From Pseudanabaena sp. M53BS1SP1A06MG (lineage in GTDB: Bacteria > Cyanobacteriota > Cyanobacteriia > Pseudanabaenales > Pseudanabaenaceae): 64,000 nt of DNA. The position numbers and the translations under genes are program-made. Under the pieces are notes generated by a model. It worked only from the letters and a program-made list of their open reading frames with translations, made no database searches and was not told where the DNA came from. The stretch lies in the NCBI GenBank assembly GCA_020404105.1, contig JADBWH010000083.1, positions 1 to 64,000 on the forward strand, read 5' to 3'. Below are positions 50,123 through 59,861 of the stretch, one piece after another; within the stretch, counting starts at the first letter, position 1; every line of letters begins with the position of its first letter.

Positions 50123-51046
50123 TTGAGCGTGCCAAAAGTCGGTATTGTCTATAACGACGCAAAGCCAGTTGCTGAGCAGGTAGCATTAGATATGAAATTG
50201 TGGCTCGAAAAGCGCAACATCGATACTGTGCTGGCGACGGGAAATGGTGGTATTTTGGGCTATGGTAAGCCAGATGCTCCCGTTTGTCACACTCCAATCG
50301 AGAGCTTAGTTCCTTTGGGCTTTGACCGCGACACCATGTTTGTGGTCGCACTGGGAGGTGATGGCACAGTATTGTCAGCTTGTCGCCAAATTGCGCCATT
50401 GGGTTTACCATTGCTTAACGTTAATACAGGACATATGGGTTTTTTAACGGAAACCTATTTGACGGATTGGGAAGAAGCATTGTCCCAAGTTGTCGAGGGG
50501 CTATATGTGGTTGAGCGACGATCAATGATGACAGTGCGGGTTTATGACAGTAAAGGCTTGTTATGGGAAGCTTTGTCACTCAATGAGATGGTATTGCACC
50601 GTGAACCCTTGACCAGTATGTGTCATTTTGAGGTACAGATTGGTCGTCATATTCCTGTAGATATTGCGGCAGATGGTGTAATTATTTCTACGCCTACAGG
50701 TTCAACAGCCTATGCCCTATCTGCGGGAGGTCCTGTCATTGAACCTGGAATTCCAGTATTTCAGCTTATTCCTATTTGTGCCCACTCCATGGCATCAAGG
50801 GCCTTGGTCTTTGCTAATACCGAAAAAACGATCGTTACCCCTGCCAATCGTCATCGTTTAGTATTAGTAGTTGATGGCAATGCTGGATGCTATGTCTATC
50901 CTGATTATCGGGTTGAAGTTGAGCGATCGCGCTATCCTGCAAGGTTTATTCGCTTACAAAAGGGGAAATTCTTTAAGGTTTTGCGCGAAAAGTTAGGCTG
51001 GGGCTTGCCACATATTTCCAAGCCAACTTCAGACGATTGGGCTTAA
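50123..51046 (+). CDS. nadK: NAD kinase
   Basis: NAD(+) kinase makes NADP from NAD with ATP. The 307-residue protein has [26 protein letters not shown] at the start, the NAD-kinase motif [14 protein letters not shown], the [10 protein letters not shown] block and [25 protein letters not shown], followed by a C-terminal domain ending KLGWG. These are all defining motifs. The start is TTG 50123 or GTG 50129 (VPKVGIVYN); the second agrees better with the family's N-terminus. It lies just outside the defence island and 28 bp before a pentapeptide gene, likely cotranscribed. Many cyanobacteria have two paralogues; this could be either. Confidence 0.95.
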   Translation: MSVPKVGIVYNDAKPVAEQVALDMKLWLEKRNIDTVLATGNGGILGYGKPDAPVCHTPIESLVPLGFDRDTMFVVALGGDGTVLSACRQIAPLGLPLLNVNTGHMGFLTETYLTDWEEALSQVVEGLYVVERRSMMTVRVYDSKGLLWEALSLNEMVLHREPLTSMCHFEVQIGRHIPVDIAADGVIISTPTGSTAYALSAGGPVIEPGIPVFQLIPICAHSMASRALVFANTEKTIVTPANRHRLVLVVDGNAGCYVYPDYRVEVERSRYPARFIRLQKGKFFKVLREKLGWGLPHISKPTSDDWA

Positions 51047-51074
51047 AATCACTCAAAGCATATCCAAGAACGCT

Positions 51075-51833
51075 ATGAGTCAAAGTCTTAACTTTGCAAA
51101 CCAAAATTTGCGTGATCGCTCCTTTAAAGGTAGAAATTTAGTCGGTGCTGACTTTAGTGGTGCTGACCTGCGTGGATGTGACTTTTATCGATCTCAACTT
51201 AAATTTGCCAATTTTTCCAATGTGCGGACTGGAAGAAGTCCACGTCAGATTGCGATCACAAATTGCGTTGCGTTTATGATCGCATTGATATTTGCAGGAA
51301 CAGCATTAATATCGACGATCCTACTGATTACCTTTATCCTGACTTTCATCTTTGGGACTGAAATTGTTAATCGCAATACGATCTATTGGGTTGCCATTAT
51401 CGCAATTGTGGTCTTTGCCGTTGGTTTTGCGATCGCTTTTACCTGTAACTTTTCCCTCTCTCATACCAAGAGTATTTTTACGGCTACACCTATTTCTCTA
51501 ATTGTTGCATTTGCATCAGGATATTTCGGTTCAACATTTACGAAAATATTAGTATCTGGTGCTTTCAACGCAATCACCAATTCCATAACATCTAATAGCT
51601 TCGCGGCTCTACTCACATTTTTAGCGATCGAGCCATTGCAAATTTTTGGCAGTCTCTACTTATTTCGCCTTTTGATTAATATCTCACGCACAGCCATAGG
51701 TACAAAATTCCAATATGCCGATTTGACCAAAGCCTCATTTCACAAGGCAAACTTAGTGAGTTGTGATTTTACTAATGCCATTACCAATGAGGTTAATTGG
51801 GAACAAGCTCAGATCACAAAATGTAAGTTATAA
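51075..51833 (+). CDS. Pentapeptide repeat protein with a central membrane domain
   Basis: The 252-residue protein has an unusual layout. Residues about 1-50 form pentapeptide repeats (LNFANQNLRDRSFKGRNLVGADFSGADLRGCDFYRSQLKFANF). Four predicted transmembrane helices follow (about 56-190). Pentapeptides resume at about 215-250 (FQYADLTKASFHKANLVSCDF). The two ends could together form one right-handed beta-helix, with the membrane part as an insertion. No enzymatic motif is present. It begins 28 bp after nadK on the same strand. Confidence 0.8.
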   Translation: MSQSLNFANQNLRDRSFKGRNLVGADFSGADLRGCDFYRSQLKFANFSNVRTGRSPRQIAITNCVAFMIALIFAGTALISTILLITFILTFIFGTEIVNRNTIYWVAIIAIVVFAVGFAIAFTCNFSLSHTKSIFTATPISLIVAFASGYFGSTFTKILVSGAFNAITNSITSNSFAALLTFLAIEPLQIFGSLYLFRLLINISRTAIGTKFQYADLTKASFHKANLVSCDFTNAITNEVNWEQAQITKCKL

Positions 51834-51895
51834 AAAACAGGGATTTTCCGCCTCTCTTTTTGTATGTTGATTGTTAATTTGAGATATATCATGCT

Positions 51896-52205
51896 CTATT
51901 TAGCCTGATACCTTTTCTCTAGTATGGCTACAGTTTTGCGATAGTCCATTGCAGCAGCAGATTTGGTGATATGGATTTCGCCTTGGATTGAATTGGTTTC
52001 TTTTGCAATCTGTTTGACCGCTTCGGCGATCTCTTCTATATCAACTTTAAAAAACTCTTTGCGCTCATTAACTTTGTTTACACGACGAAGGTGAAACCGC
52101 TTATGTAGTAGCTTTGCTAGCTCAGGAGCATTCTGACAAAAAATGATCGCGTGAACTTCAAATGGGAATGATACTGATGCATCTCCCAATTCATTGACTC
52201 GATCC
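51896..52205 (-). pseudogene. DUF4041/T5orf172 (GIY-YIG-type) gene, C-terminal fragment
   Basis: The minus strand encodes DRVNELGDASVSFPFEVHAIIF, then ELAKLLHKRFHLRRVNKVNERKEFFKVDIEEI. This is the T5orf172/MUG113 domain (ELGDASVPF..VHA..; LH..F...R.N....R.EFF.V) that ends DUF4041 proteins. The 5' part of the gene, with most of the protein, is missing. The break coincides with the start of an IS4-type transposase fragment at about 52206, so an insertion or deletion removed it. Confidence 0.78.
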
Positions 52206-52490
52206 ATTGGAGGGTGTTTTAAATCCCGTGGCTTTTGTTTGGAGGCTACTCACATTCAAGACCCTGAAAGCCTTTCTAAACTTATTGCTTTACTAACTCT
52301 CGCATTATGTTGGGCTTTTTCTTCTGGACTTAGGCTTGCTCAAATCAATCCCCTCAAGCCTAAAAAACATGGTCACTTACCTAAAAGCATTTTTCGTCTT
52401 GGTTTTGATTTCCTGTGTCACTTCATCTTTGATCTTCCTCTCAATTCCCAAGCCTTCTTTAACTCTATTAAATTTTTGTCCTGTACTTAA
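52206..52490 (+). pseudogene. IS4-family transposase, C-terminal fragment
   Basis: The plus strand reads GCFKSRGFCLEATHIQDPESLSKLIALLTLALCWAF, then KPKKHGHLPKSIFRLGFDFL and a stop at 52488-52490. This matches the C-terminal region of IS4-type transposases (GC.K.RGF..E.TH...PE.LSKL.ALL.LA..WA). No N-terminal DDE part exists; the fragment begins at the break in the neighbouring gene. It is not functional. Confidence 0.75.
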
Positions 52491-52586
52491 GATTTTTTTA
52501 TTTGAATTTATTTGGATAGCTTCTGAATATCAATTTAAGCTACTCAGAAGCTATCAATATAGCAATTTTCACTCTTATGTAGAATG

Positions 52587-54224
52587 CTAGCCATAGGGAC
52601 GCGGATAGGGCTTTAGCATTGGAGAAGTGCGATAAACAGGAAAGATCTGAACTGTTTGACCACCACGCTTAATATGAATATCAGCAAGTTTTTCTAGGGA
52701 TTGAAAATAATCTTGATATTTCGCTAAAGGGTCGGGAAATCTTTCATCCTTCATAAATTGCTCAGAACTGATAAACAGAGAAGTCTTGCCGACAAATTCT
52801 TGGGCTTTACTCCAATAGGCAAAGCCACGCAGATCGGAGTCAAAGCAGGTCACTTTTTTGCCCAAAGGCTCGATCGCCATGCCGACCTGCCCTGCCACAA
52901 AGAAACTATTGCTAAATACAAAATCTGCCTTTTGTAACTCCTCCTTAAGTTTAGGCGAATCCACAAAGGCTTGACGCAATTGCAGGATATCAATCATTTG
53001 TGTGGAAGGATCATCTTTGGCTTCCCAAAATCCACCTGCGATCGCCGCATCACCACCTTTTTGAGCAAGCCCCATATGCACATGGAGCAGACCAATCAAT
53101 AATAGCGGCAAAATCACTATACCCGAGCCCCAAAGCCAATTGCGGATAAATTTTGGTCTCTTGATCTGTATCAATGCAGCTCGTTCGCCTAACAAAAGAG
53201 TTGCGCCAAAGAACCCAGGCATATGCCATGAGGGGAGAATTTGGATGAATCCACCCATAAAAGTGAAGCCACAGAAAATTGGCATCGATATGCAGAGAAT
53301 GAGTAATCGCTTTTGATACAGTAGTTCTAGATCAAGGTTTTCTTTTTCTAGTGCTTCGTTCTGAATCCCTCTAAGTCTGCGATTACTAAACTGCACTAGT
53401 TCTCCCAAAGTGCGAAAACTAGTCCACCAAAGAGGAAAACCGAAAGTTGGGAAGAGATAGCCTAAAGCCACTAAAAATGTCACCAGCAATCCTTCAAAGT
53501 TATAACCCTGAGATGGCACTGCGCGACCACTCTGAAATCGGAACGACGCAAATTCATGTTGAGCATTCCAGAATAAAACAGGGGAAATTGTGATCGTAAA
53601 TAGAGTGATAGCTGCCAATGTCCAGATAGAGAATAGGGCGCAGCGATGTCGAGGACTAAGCAAGCAAAATAGCACCAGTCCACCGCCAAGGATCACTCCA
53701 TGATATTTACCTAAAAAGGCTAGCCCTACCAAAATAGCTATGATTGCGAGGCGGTAAGTCGGTTGATAGGGCTTATCGTCATAAAGATTACTTGATGGGA
53801 AAAATTCTGTAGCGGCTACATATAAGCTAGCAGACCAGAAAAACATTAGCGCATTATCTGGCAAGGTGAGAATACCAAAGGCAATCTGAAAAATCGGGAT
53901 CGTTGTTAAAATCCCTAGAGTCAACGTGGCAGCGCGATCGCCAAATAGCCTTTTACTGGTGAGATAGGAAAAAATTAAGGTTCCTGTATAGAATAAAACG
54001 CTACCAATGCGAATGGTAAAGGGCGTAACTGCACCCGTAAGCCATACACCAATTCCTGTGGTTAAAGCTACTAATGGTGGATGATCAAAATAGCTCCAGT
54101 CGAGATTTTGGGTGTAGAGATAGTAATATGCTTCGTCAAAGCCTGTATTGAGATAGATAGCGGACGTAGCCCTAAAGAGGAAACCCCACAATAATATGGC
54201 GATCGCCCACTTATTAATTTTCAC
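52587..54224 (-). CDS. Glycosyltransferase family 39 (ArnT/PMT-like) membrane protein
   Basis: The 545-residue protein has around ten transmembrane helices. The opening WAIAILLWGFLFRATSAIYLNTGFDEAYYYLYTQNLDWSYFDHPPLVA contains the DE and YFDHPP motifs of GT39/PMT_2 family enzymes, which use polyprenyl-phosphate sugars and transfer the sugar to lipids or proteins at the periplasmic face of the membrane. The C-terminal soluble part ends with IHIKRGGQTVQIFPVYR. It is divergent from the GT9 gene at 54424, with which it may share a role in envelope glycans. ATG 54224 is the start. Confidence 0.9.
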   Translation of the reverse strand: MKINKWAIAILLWGFLFRATSAIYLNTGFDEAYYYLYTQNLDWSYFDHPPLVALTTGIGVWLTGAVTPFTIRIGSVLFYTGTLIFSYLTSKRLFGDRAATLTLGILTTIPIFQIAFGILTLPDNALMFFWSASLYVAATEFFPSSNLYDDKPYQPTYRLAIIAILVGLAFLGKYHGVILGGGLVLFCLLSPRHRCALFSIWTLAAITLFTITISPVLFWNAQHEFASFRFQSGRAVPSQGYNFEGLLVTFLVALGYLFPTFGFPLWWTSFRTLGELVQFSNRRLRGIQNEALEKENLDLELLYQKRLLILCISMPIFCGFTFMGGFIQILPSWHMPGFFGATLLLGERAALIQIKRPKFIRNWLWGSGIVILPLLLIGLLHVHMGLAQKGGDAAIAGGFWEAKDDPSTQMIDILQLRQAFVDSPKLKEELQKADFVFSNSFFVAGQVGMAIEPLGKKVTCFDSDLRGFAYWSKAQEFVGKTSLFISSEQFMKDERFPDPLAKYQDYFQSLEKLADIHIKRGGQTVQIFPVYRTSPMLKPYPRPYG

Positions 54225-54423
54225 TCTAAATTCCTTTAACTAATGTGCAAATAGTTTTAAAACCCTATCGCTATATTTCCAGCTTGGCTAGAGTCTGCTG
54301 TCTTTTTCCCAGTCATTATTAAATCTCAGTACCCTAATTTAATTCTTGTATTAATGCTATCTGTATCAACTCCCAAAAACAAAGTAATATTACTTACGGT
54401 CTTCGTCTAGAGATGTATAAAAT

Positions 54424-55368
54424 ATGATGCGAATACTGGCATTGGTTCCAGGTGGGACTGGCAATCAGTTACTGTTTTTCCCGACACTGGATACCCTCAA
54501 ACAACAGTATCCCAATGCCGAAATTGATGTGGTGGTCGAGCCACGGGCGATCGCTACCTATCGAATTAGCCAATCTGTCAATCGCGTACTTAAATTTGAT
54601 TTTAGCGATCGCAACTCTTTGGCAGATTTTGGCAATTTACTTGGGACAATCCGCGATCGCGAATATGACGCGGCAATTCTTAGCAAACCTAGCTTCTCGA
54701 TTAATGCTTTGTTATGGCTAAGCGGTATTCCCAAGCGAATTTCCTTTGCAGGAGCAGGTGAATTTTTGCTAACAGATGTGATTCCCGTAGATCCCGAAGA
54801 ATACATCGCCGTACAGAACCATAACCTGTTGATCGGGCTTGGCATTCAAAAGCCAGCCCCATCGATCAAGGTTAATCTTCCCAAAAATGACTTGGATTGG
54901 ACATCAGGTGAACAAAAACGCCTTGATATTCAAAAAAGTGGCTTTATCTTGCTAAATTGTGGTGCATTTGCCAACTATCCTGCAGAAAGTTGGGCAGAGA
55001 TCGCCCAAAGTATTAAAGATAAACTGCCAGATTTGCCAATTGTCGCGATTGATAGTGTCAACAATGCTGATTTACTGAAGCAGTTCACCACGAAATTTCC
55101 TAATCTTCTGATTACAAGCCCCACGGATATTGGCAAACTTACTGCCATGATTGCTTCAGCAAATCTATTTATCTGTGCGGAAGGTGATGCAATGCAGTTG
55201 GGCGTTGCAGTTGGTACTGCCTTAGTCGCTATTTTAAGTTCGACGATATCCGCATCTGCTTTATTGCCGATTCAAGAAAAAAGAGTGAAATATGTACAGG
55301 CTGTAAAGGGACAATCCCTCAAAGATATTCCAGCCCAAACGGTTCTTGCCAAGATTTGGGAAGGTTAA
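54424..55368 (+). CDS. Glycosyltransferase family 9 (heptosyltransferase-like)
   Basis: The 314-residue soluble GT-B enzyme begins MMRILALVPGGTGNQLLFFPTLDTLKQQYPNAEIDVVVEPR, a GT9-type opening. It has LLNCGAFANYPAESWAEIAQSI in the donor-binding domain and FICAEGDAMQLGVAVGTALVAIL, the site of the usual D(S/T)G.MH(L/I)A.A motif; here the motif reads AEGDAMQLGVA. It may act in lipopolysaccharide or other envelope glycan synthesis. Its start lies 200 bp from the divergent GT39 gene. Confidence 0.88.
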   Translation: MMRILALVPGGTGNQLLFFPTLDTLKQQYPNAEIDVVVEPRAIATYRISQSVNRVLKFDFSDRNSLADFGNLLGTIRDREYDAAILSKPSFSINALLWLSGIPKRISFAGAGEFLLTDVIPVDPEEYIAVQNHNLLIGLGIQKPAPSIKVNLPKNDLDWTSGEQKRLDIQKSGFILLNCGAFANYPAESWAEIAQSIKDKLPDLPIVAIDSVNNADLLKQFTTKFPNLLITSPTDIGKLTAMIASANLFICAEGDAMQLGVAVGTALVAILSSTISASALLPIQEKRVKYVQAVKGQSLKDIPAQTVLAKIWEG

Positions 55369-55409
55369 AAATAACAAAGGCTCGATTAGCGAGCCTTTGT
55401 TATTTTTAG
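55366..55409. terminator. Terminator after the GT9 gene
   Basis: AAAATAACAAAGGCTCG ATTA CGAGCCTTTGTTATTTT is a 17-bp stem starting at the GT9 stop codon. The core resembles the terminators at 19136 and 26388. Confidence 0.9.
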
Positions 55410-55416
55410 CAAGGAT

Positions 55417-55551
55417 TTAAAGCTTGATCTCTTCCCAAAAAGGACTATCGTGTTTCGCAGCATAAAGATCGGTATTGCATAAATCTAACTCTTTGAGTTT
55501 TCCTGAATTAAAATCTGTTTTTTGCAGGAATGTCCCACAAAGTCTTTTTAG
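55417..55551 (-). pseudogene. Possible C-terminal fragment of a pentapeptide-like protein
   Basis: The minus strand is open for 45 codons without a start and ends in a stop at 55417. The peptide LCGTFLQKTDFNSGKLKELDLCNTDLYAAKHDSPFWEEIKL has the spaced D(F/L) positions of pentapeptide repeats. It lies between the GT9 terminator and the tnpB relic in a 678-bp gap. It may be a gene end left by rearrangement, or chance. Confidence 0.3.
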
Positions 55552-55689
55552 TTATGACAATTCTCAGTATAAAGTGATAAGTCTCAACTTGAGAACATAG
55601 CGCATTTCATCGAAAAACTTGGGTAGCCTACCATCCTTATATGAAGGCTTTATATTGACCATATTAGCTCACAGAATAGATACTATAAT

Positions 55690-55955
55690 GTGAGTATGAC
55701 TCAAAAGCATTCAAGTACCGATTCTATCTGAACCGTAAGAAAAATGTGAATGCTGCTAAAAATATTCTTGCCGCATGGTTTGCGGTGAATGTCTGTGGAG
55801 CGACTGTAAGCACTGATATAGAGTAAGTCCGTTCAAGCTGTTGCTATGAAGCAGAAACCTATGTTGCGAGTCTTTGGTTTCCCCGTCGCTTCAGTATGGG
55901 GTAGATATCAATTGGAGTTAGACAAAATGAAAAATCAAGACTCTAATTAAGATTA
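55690..55955 (+). pseudogene. Internally deleted TnpB (IS200/IS605 group) relic
   Basis: AAAGCATTCAAGTACCGATT encodes KAFKYRFYLN, the N-terminus of TnpB in cyanobacterial IS605-type elements. It is fused in frame, through a short linker, to VNAAKNILAAWFAVNVCGATV, the RuvC-III-proximal C-terminus of the same protein. More than 300 residues between them are missing. After a stop the remaining C-terminal frame continues in other frames (MKQKPMLRVFGFPVASVWG). The right end of the element is probably within 55880-55955. Only the two ends remain. Confidence 0.7.
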
Positions 55956-56046
55956 ATTTGGGGTTTTTAAATGAATATGTACTTGTGAGTATGCAATTAA
56001 TGCAGACGGTGGTTAACATAGAGACTCGAGAGGAAACAGGTTTAGG

Positions 56047-56961
56047 ATGATCAGATCGTTAATTTTCAATAGCAGTTCATTACTGGCGATCGCCGCCAAT
56101 TGTTTACTGATAGCTGGATATGTTCTCGGTGATCTTGCCTTAACAAGCTCCGTGTCAATCGCAGAGACAATAGCCCAAGCCAATTTGACTACCAATAACT
56201 GCTCACAACTGACCAATCGGCGCTATGTGACTATCATTAATCGTTCTGCTAATTTATTACCGCAACTACCCAGATATTTAGTACTAGCGGCTATTCCTTG
56301 CAACTATCTCAATGGTTCAATGACCTTTTTTGGTGGGTTCGATAATGTCAAAACCTCAGCATTTCGAGCTAATCAACTTCGCGAAAAAGGACTTGATGCC
56401 GTCGTTTATTCCTTTAATACTAAAGTCAGTGATATTCCGAGCAACCTACAAGCCGCCGCAGTTTTAGTAGAACTGAATAATGCTCCCAACGTGGTCATAC
56501 AACAGGTGCAATCAATTACTGGCAAGACTGCAGTTTTAGCAACTTTCAACAATCGCTCTGTGATTGTTAATGCGCCGCTATCGAGTATCCCAGCCGCTAA
56601 TGAGATCGCATCATTACTTCGCAATCGGGGATATGCAGCTCAGGTTATTAGTGCAGATATTATCACCTCACCAACTGCGGCTCCCATTAATGATACTTCT
56701 ACACTTTCATTACCAATTAGCACTTCCACAGCCCTCAATAACAACTTAAGTTCTACACGTACTGTTTATCGTGTCCTCGTTCCTAATATTAATGCCAATA
56801 CCTTGCGACAAATTCGAGCCTCTGCTCCCGATGCCTTCGTGACGATTTTTCGAGGTCAATCCTATATTCAGGTAAGTACATATACCAATCGTGACAATGC
56901 TCACCGTGAGCGTGATCGCCTCAATGCTATTTATCAAGGTACGATTTTGCTACGAGATTAA
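56047..56961 (+). CDS. Secreted SPOR-like protein
   Basis: A 304-residue protein with a signal-like hydrophobic N-terminus (SLLAIAANCLLIAGYVLGDLAL, about 10-35) and two SPOR-like modules of the ferredoxin-type fold. One is around GGFDNVKTSAFRANQLREKGLDAVVYSF, with a related stretch at AANEIASLLRNRGYAAQVIS. The other is at the C-terminus (YIQVSTYTNRDNAHRERDRLNAIYQGTIL). SPOR domains bind denuded peptidoglycan at division sites, but this match is of layout, not a strict motif. It is probably periplasmic. The gene stands alone and starts about 90 bp after the tnpB relic. Confidence 0.6.
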   Translation: MIRSLIFNSSSLLAIAANCLLIAGYVLGDLALTSSVSIAETIAQANLTTNNCSQLTNRRYVTIINRSANLLPQLPRYLVLAAIPCNYLNGSMTFFGGFDNVKTSAFRANQLREKGLDAVVYSFNTKVSDIPSNLQAAAVLVELNNAPNVVIQQVQSITGKTAVLATFNNRSVIVNAPLSSIPAANEIASLLRNRGYAAQVISADIITSPTAAPINDTSTLSLPISTSTALNNNLSSTRTVYRVLVPNINANTLRQIRASAPDAFVTIFRGQSYIQVSTYTNRDNAHRERDRLNAIYQGTILLRD

Positions 56962-57031
56962 AGAAATCAATTTTGGGACTCTGCTGTATTAAAAACTCAA
57001 AATCATTATTAACAATCTATAAAATAAATTT

Positions 57032-57793
57032 ATGGGATTTCGTTCTCTATCCTTAGCCAATCCAATCAACCCAGAGTTGCCAACCTACACAGTACGGATC
57101 AGCGATCGCGCAAAATGTGTCCGCATTGCCCTGTCAGTTGACAAGGGACTAGAGGTGGTGATTCCTAAAAATTACGATTACTTAAAAATCCCAGAAATCA
57201 TTCATCAAAAGCGTGATTGGATTCTTCACAATCAACGCAAACTTGATGAGCGTGAAGCATTTTTGCAATCCCAATCCCCCCATAAGTTGCCCGACTTGAT
57301 TAAGTTGCGATCAATAAGTGAGGAATGGCAAATTATCTATAACCAAACAGTTACTAAATTCGACTCGATCTCCATAAGCGAACAAAAGGAAAAGTTTCAG
57401 CTAATTCTCAATGGCAACATCACCGACACCAAAGCCTGTAAAACCCTGCTTCAGCAATGGCTGATGCGAAAAGCGGAAAAGCATCTGTTTAGTTGGTTAC
57501 GCCGAGTTAGTATTCAAACTAACCTGCCTTATCGTACTACCACAATTCGGGGGCAAAAAACTCTGTGGGGTAGTTGTTCCAGAGATCGCAATATTAGCCT
57601 CAACTACAAGCTTTTATTTCTAGAAACTCAGGTAGTAGAATATGTCCTCCTCCATGAGCTATGCCACACCATCCATATGAACCACTCCAACCAATTTTGG
57701 AATTTAGTGGGTAAGTTTGAGCCAAATTACAAAACTTTAGACACATCCCTCAATCAAGCATGGCAAATAATTCCTGCATGGTTGGGTTTGTAG
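57032..57793 (+). CDS. YgjP-like zinc metallopeptidase (M48/DUF45)
   Basis: The 253-residue protein belongs to the YgjP/DUF45 family. It has an N-terminal beta-rich region (VRISDRAKCVRIALSVDKGLEVVIPK, IHQKRDWILHNQRKL), then TTTIRGQKTLWGSCSRDRNISLNYKLLF, and the zinc site VEYVLLHELCHTIHMNHSNQFW. This provides HELCH plus H(S/N)..FW, with a third ligand nearby (E in GKFEPNYK). The family includes proteases that often sit near type I restriction systems, but here it stands alone. Length and start are normal for the family. Confidence 0.9.
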   Translation: MGFRSLSLANPINPELPTYTVRISDRAKCVRIALSVDKGLEVVIPKNYDYLKIPEIIHQKRDWILHNQRKLDEREAFLQSQSPHKLPDLIKLRSISEEWQIIYNQTVTKFDSISISEQKEKFQLILNGNITDTKACKTLLQQWLMRKAEKHLFSWLRRVSIQTNLPYRTTTIRGQKTLWGSCSRDRNISLNYKLLFLETQVVEYVLLHELCHTIHMNHSNQFWNLVGKFEPNYKTLDTSLNQAWQIIPAWLGL

Positions 57794-58060
57794 TTTCTAG
57801 AAGCTTATGGTACTTACTATAAGGACAACATAACTCTCTAGAAAATACAAAATCATCCTTAAGGGAGATTTTCTACATATTTTTGCTGCTTTTAGATAGA
57901 TGAAGAATGCTTGTAACTGTTATGCCATAAGCAGGTCAGTGTTTTCTCCTAAACTAGATGTAAGCAAGCTCACAATGGACAAGTGTATCAGAGTCTATGG
58001 AGATTTTAGGGTTAAGTACTATACTGACATCTTGCAACTAACAAATTGGAGGTCGCATTT

Positions 58061-59815
58061 ATGACTGAAAGAAAACCGAATTTACTGCCAATTATTGGCG
58101 GTGCTGCTGTAGTAGTTGCTGGTGGTGTAGGAGCTTACTTTTTCTTCAATAAGCCAACTATTTTGCCTACTAGCAATCCTGCTGCAGGGACACTCAGCAT
58201 TGTCCCCAAACAGACTCTATTGGCAATGTCTATCTCTACTGATGGCGCAGCCCTTTCTCAAATAGAGCAATTTTTGTCTCCAGAAACCAAAAAATTCTAC
58301 GATACTGAACTGGAAAAATTTAGAAAGAATCTTTCCTCAAGCGATTTTGACTATGACAAAGACGTAAAGCCTTGGATTGGCAAAAGTGTAACGATCGCTT
58401 TTTTGCCATCGGACAAAAAAACTAGCCTATTACCTAGCAAATCTTCTTCTGCAATCCAACCTCGCTATGTTCCCATGAGCAATACGGGGTCAATTCAGTT
58501 TGTACAGAGCGAGGATAAAGATCAAGCTGAGCCTGCATCTGAAGTTCCGAATTTGCTCTTAGTAATTGAGGTGAAAGACAAGACTGGAGCTGAGAAATTT
58601 TTGGCAGACAAGGTTAAAACCAAAGCGGGTGGGAAAGAAAAGCAATCTGATTACAAGGGTGTAAAAATCACACAATTTGGAGAAGGCTCTAATGCTAGTG
58701 CTATTGCCACAGTAGGCGATTACTTGATTGTTGCGCCTCGTGAACAAATCACCCAAAAGGCGATCGATACCTTTAAAGGCGAAGCTTCTATTGCAAGTGC
58801 GGCAAGTGCTGATGATCTCAAGCTCAAAAATACTGTAGCTCAAATTTATATTCCCAACTTCGGCGAATCAATCGTTGAGCTAGCGGCATTAAATCCCAAA
58901 GCCGAAACTATTCCTCCCGAATCTTTGGAACAGTTGAAGAAGATTAAATCCGTCAACTTAGGATTTGGCATTGATGACGCAGGTATTCGCTTTAAAGCAC
59001 TTGGCAAATTTGATGCATCCACAATTGCTGCGCTCAAGAATTCTCCTAACAAGATTATCAGTCAAATTCCTTCCCAAGCATTTGCAGTAATTTCTGGATT
59101 TAATATCAAGAATTCATGGGAGGAATTTACCAAGTCAGCTGATAAGAATCCTGAAATCAAGAAAAGTCTTGATGAAGCCCGATCTCAACTGAAGTCTTCT
59201 CCCTTGGCTCTTGATCTAGACAAAGATATTTTTGGATGGATGGATGGAGAATATGCGTTTGCATCAGTATCTGGTAAGTCAGAGGGCATTCTTGCTCAAA
59301 CTCAAGGGTTAGCCCCTGTCCTGCTACTCCAAACCAGTAATCGTTCTGCTGGTGAATCATTGCTTACTAAATTGGATGATTTTATTTCCAAGAATGGTGG
59401 CAAGGTGAGCAAAAAAAATGTTGGTGATGTTTCTGTCACTGAATGGTCAGTTCCTGGTGCGCCAGGAGCAATCATCTCTCATGGTTGGAGTCAAAAAGAT
59501 ACTGTCTTTATCACAGCTTCGCCAATCGTGTCTCTCTTCGTACCGAAGCCTGAAAGTGCATTAGATGCTGATGCTACTTTCAAATCTGTAGTTAGCACCC
59601 TACCTTCAAATAACGTTGGCTATTTCTATATTGATGCTGATAGAACATGGAGTGTTATTCAAAGTTTCTTGCCTCCCGCGGAGAAGGAAAAGACTCCTGC
59701 TGAGGTGAAGGCTTTGATTACTTCTGTACGTGGTTTAGCTGCAACAGCCGCTTATACTAATCAAGATACTGCTGAATTTGAAGCTATTCTCGCACTTAAA
59801 AAGGGTGGTCAATAG
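58061..59815 (+). CDS. DUF3352 domain protein
   Basis: The start is ATG 58061, preceded at 8 bp by GGAGG; the frame begins five codons earlier with TTG, which is rejected. The 584-residue protein has one N-terminal transmembrane helix (LLPIIGGAAVVVAGGVGAYFFF). A large extracytoplasmic region follows with the DUF3352 features LSIVPKQTLLAMSISTDG, WIGKSVTIAFLP, LLLVIEVKDKTGAEKFL and YLIVAPREQITQKAIDTF. It also has GYFYIDADRTWSVIQSF near the end. DUF3352 proteins are conserved in cyanobacteria and of unknown function. It is followed by a hairpin element at 59862. Confidence 0.85.
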   Translation: MTERKPNLLPIIGGAAVVVAGGVGAYFFFNKPTILPTSNPAAGTLSIVPKQTLLAMSISTDGAALSQIEQFLSPETKKFYDTELEKFRKNLSSSDFDYDKDVKPWIGKSVTIAFLPSDKKTSLLPSKSSSAIQPRYVPMSNTGSIQFVQSEDKDQAEPASEVPNLLLVIEVKDKTGAEKFLADKVKTKAGGKEKQSDYKGVKITQFGEGSNASAIATVGDYLIVAPREQITQKAIDTFKGEASIASAASADDLKLKNTVAQIYIPNFGESIVELAALNPKAETIPPESLEQLKKIKSVNLGFGIDDAGIRFKALGKFDASTIAALKNSPNKIISQIPSQAFAVISGFNIKNSWEEFTKSADKNPEIKKSLDEARSQLKSSPLALDLDKDIFGWMDGEYAFASVSGKSEGILAQTQGLAPVLLLQTSNRSAGESLLTKLDDFISKNGGKVSKKNVGDVSVTEWSVPGAPGAIISHGWSQKDTVFITASPIVSLFVPKPESALDADATFKSVVSTLPSNNVGYFYIDADRTWSVIQSFLPPAEKEKTPAEVKALITSVRGLAATAAYTNQDTAEFEAILALKKGGQ

Positions 59816-59861
59816 AGCGGGTCAAGATAACTAAAAACTTGATTAGGCAGATCTTGCTACC

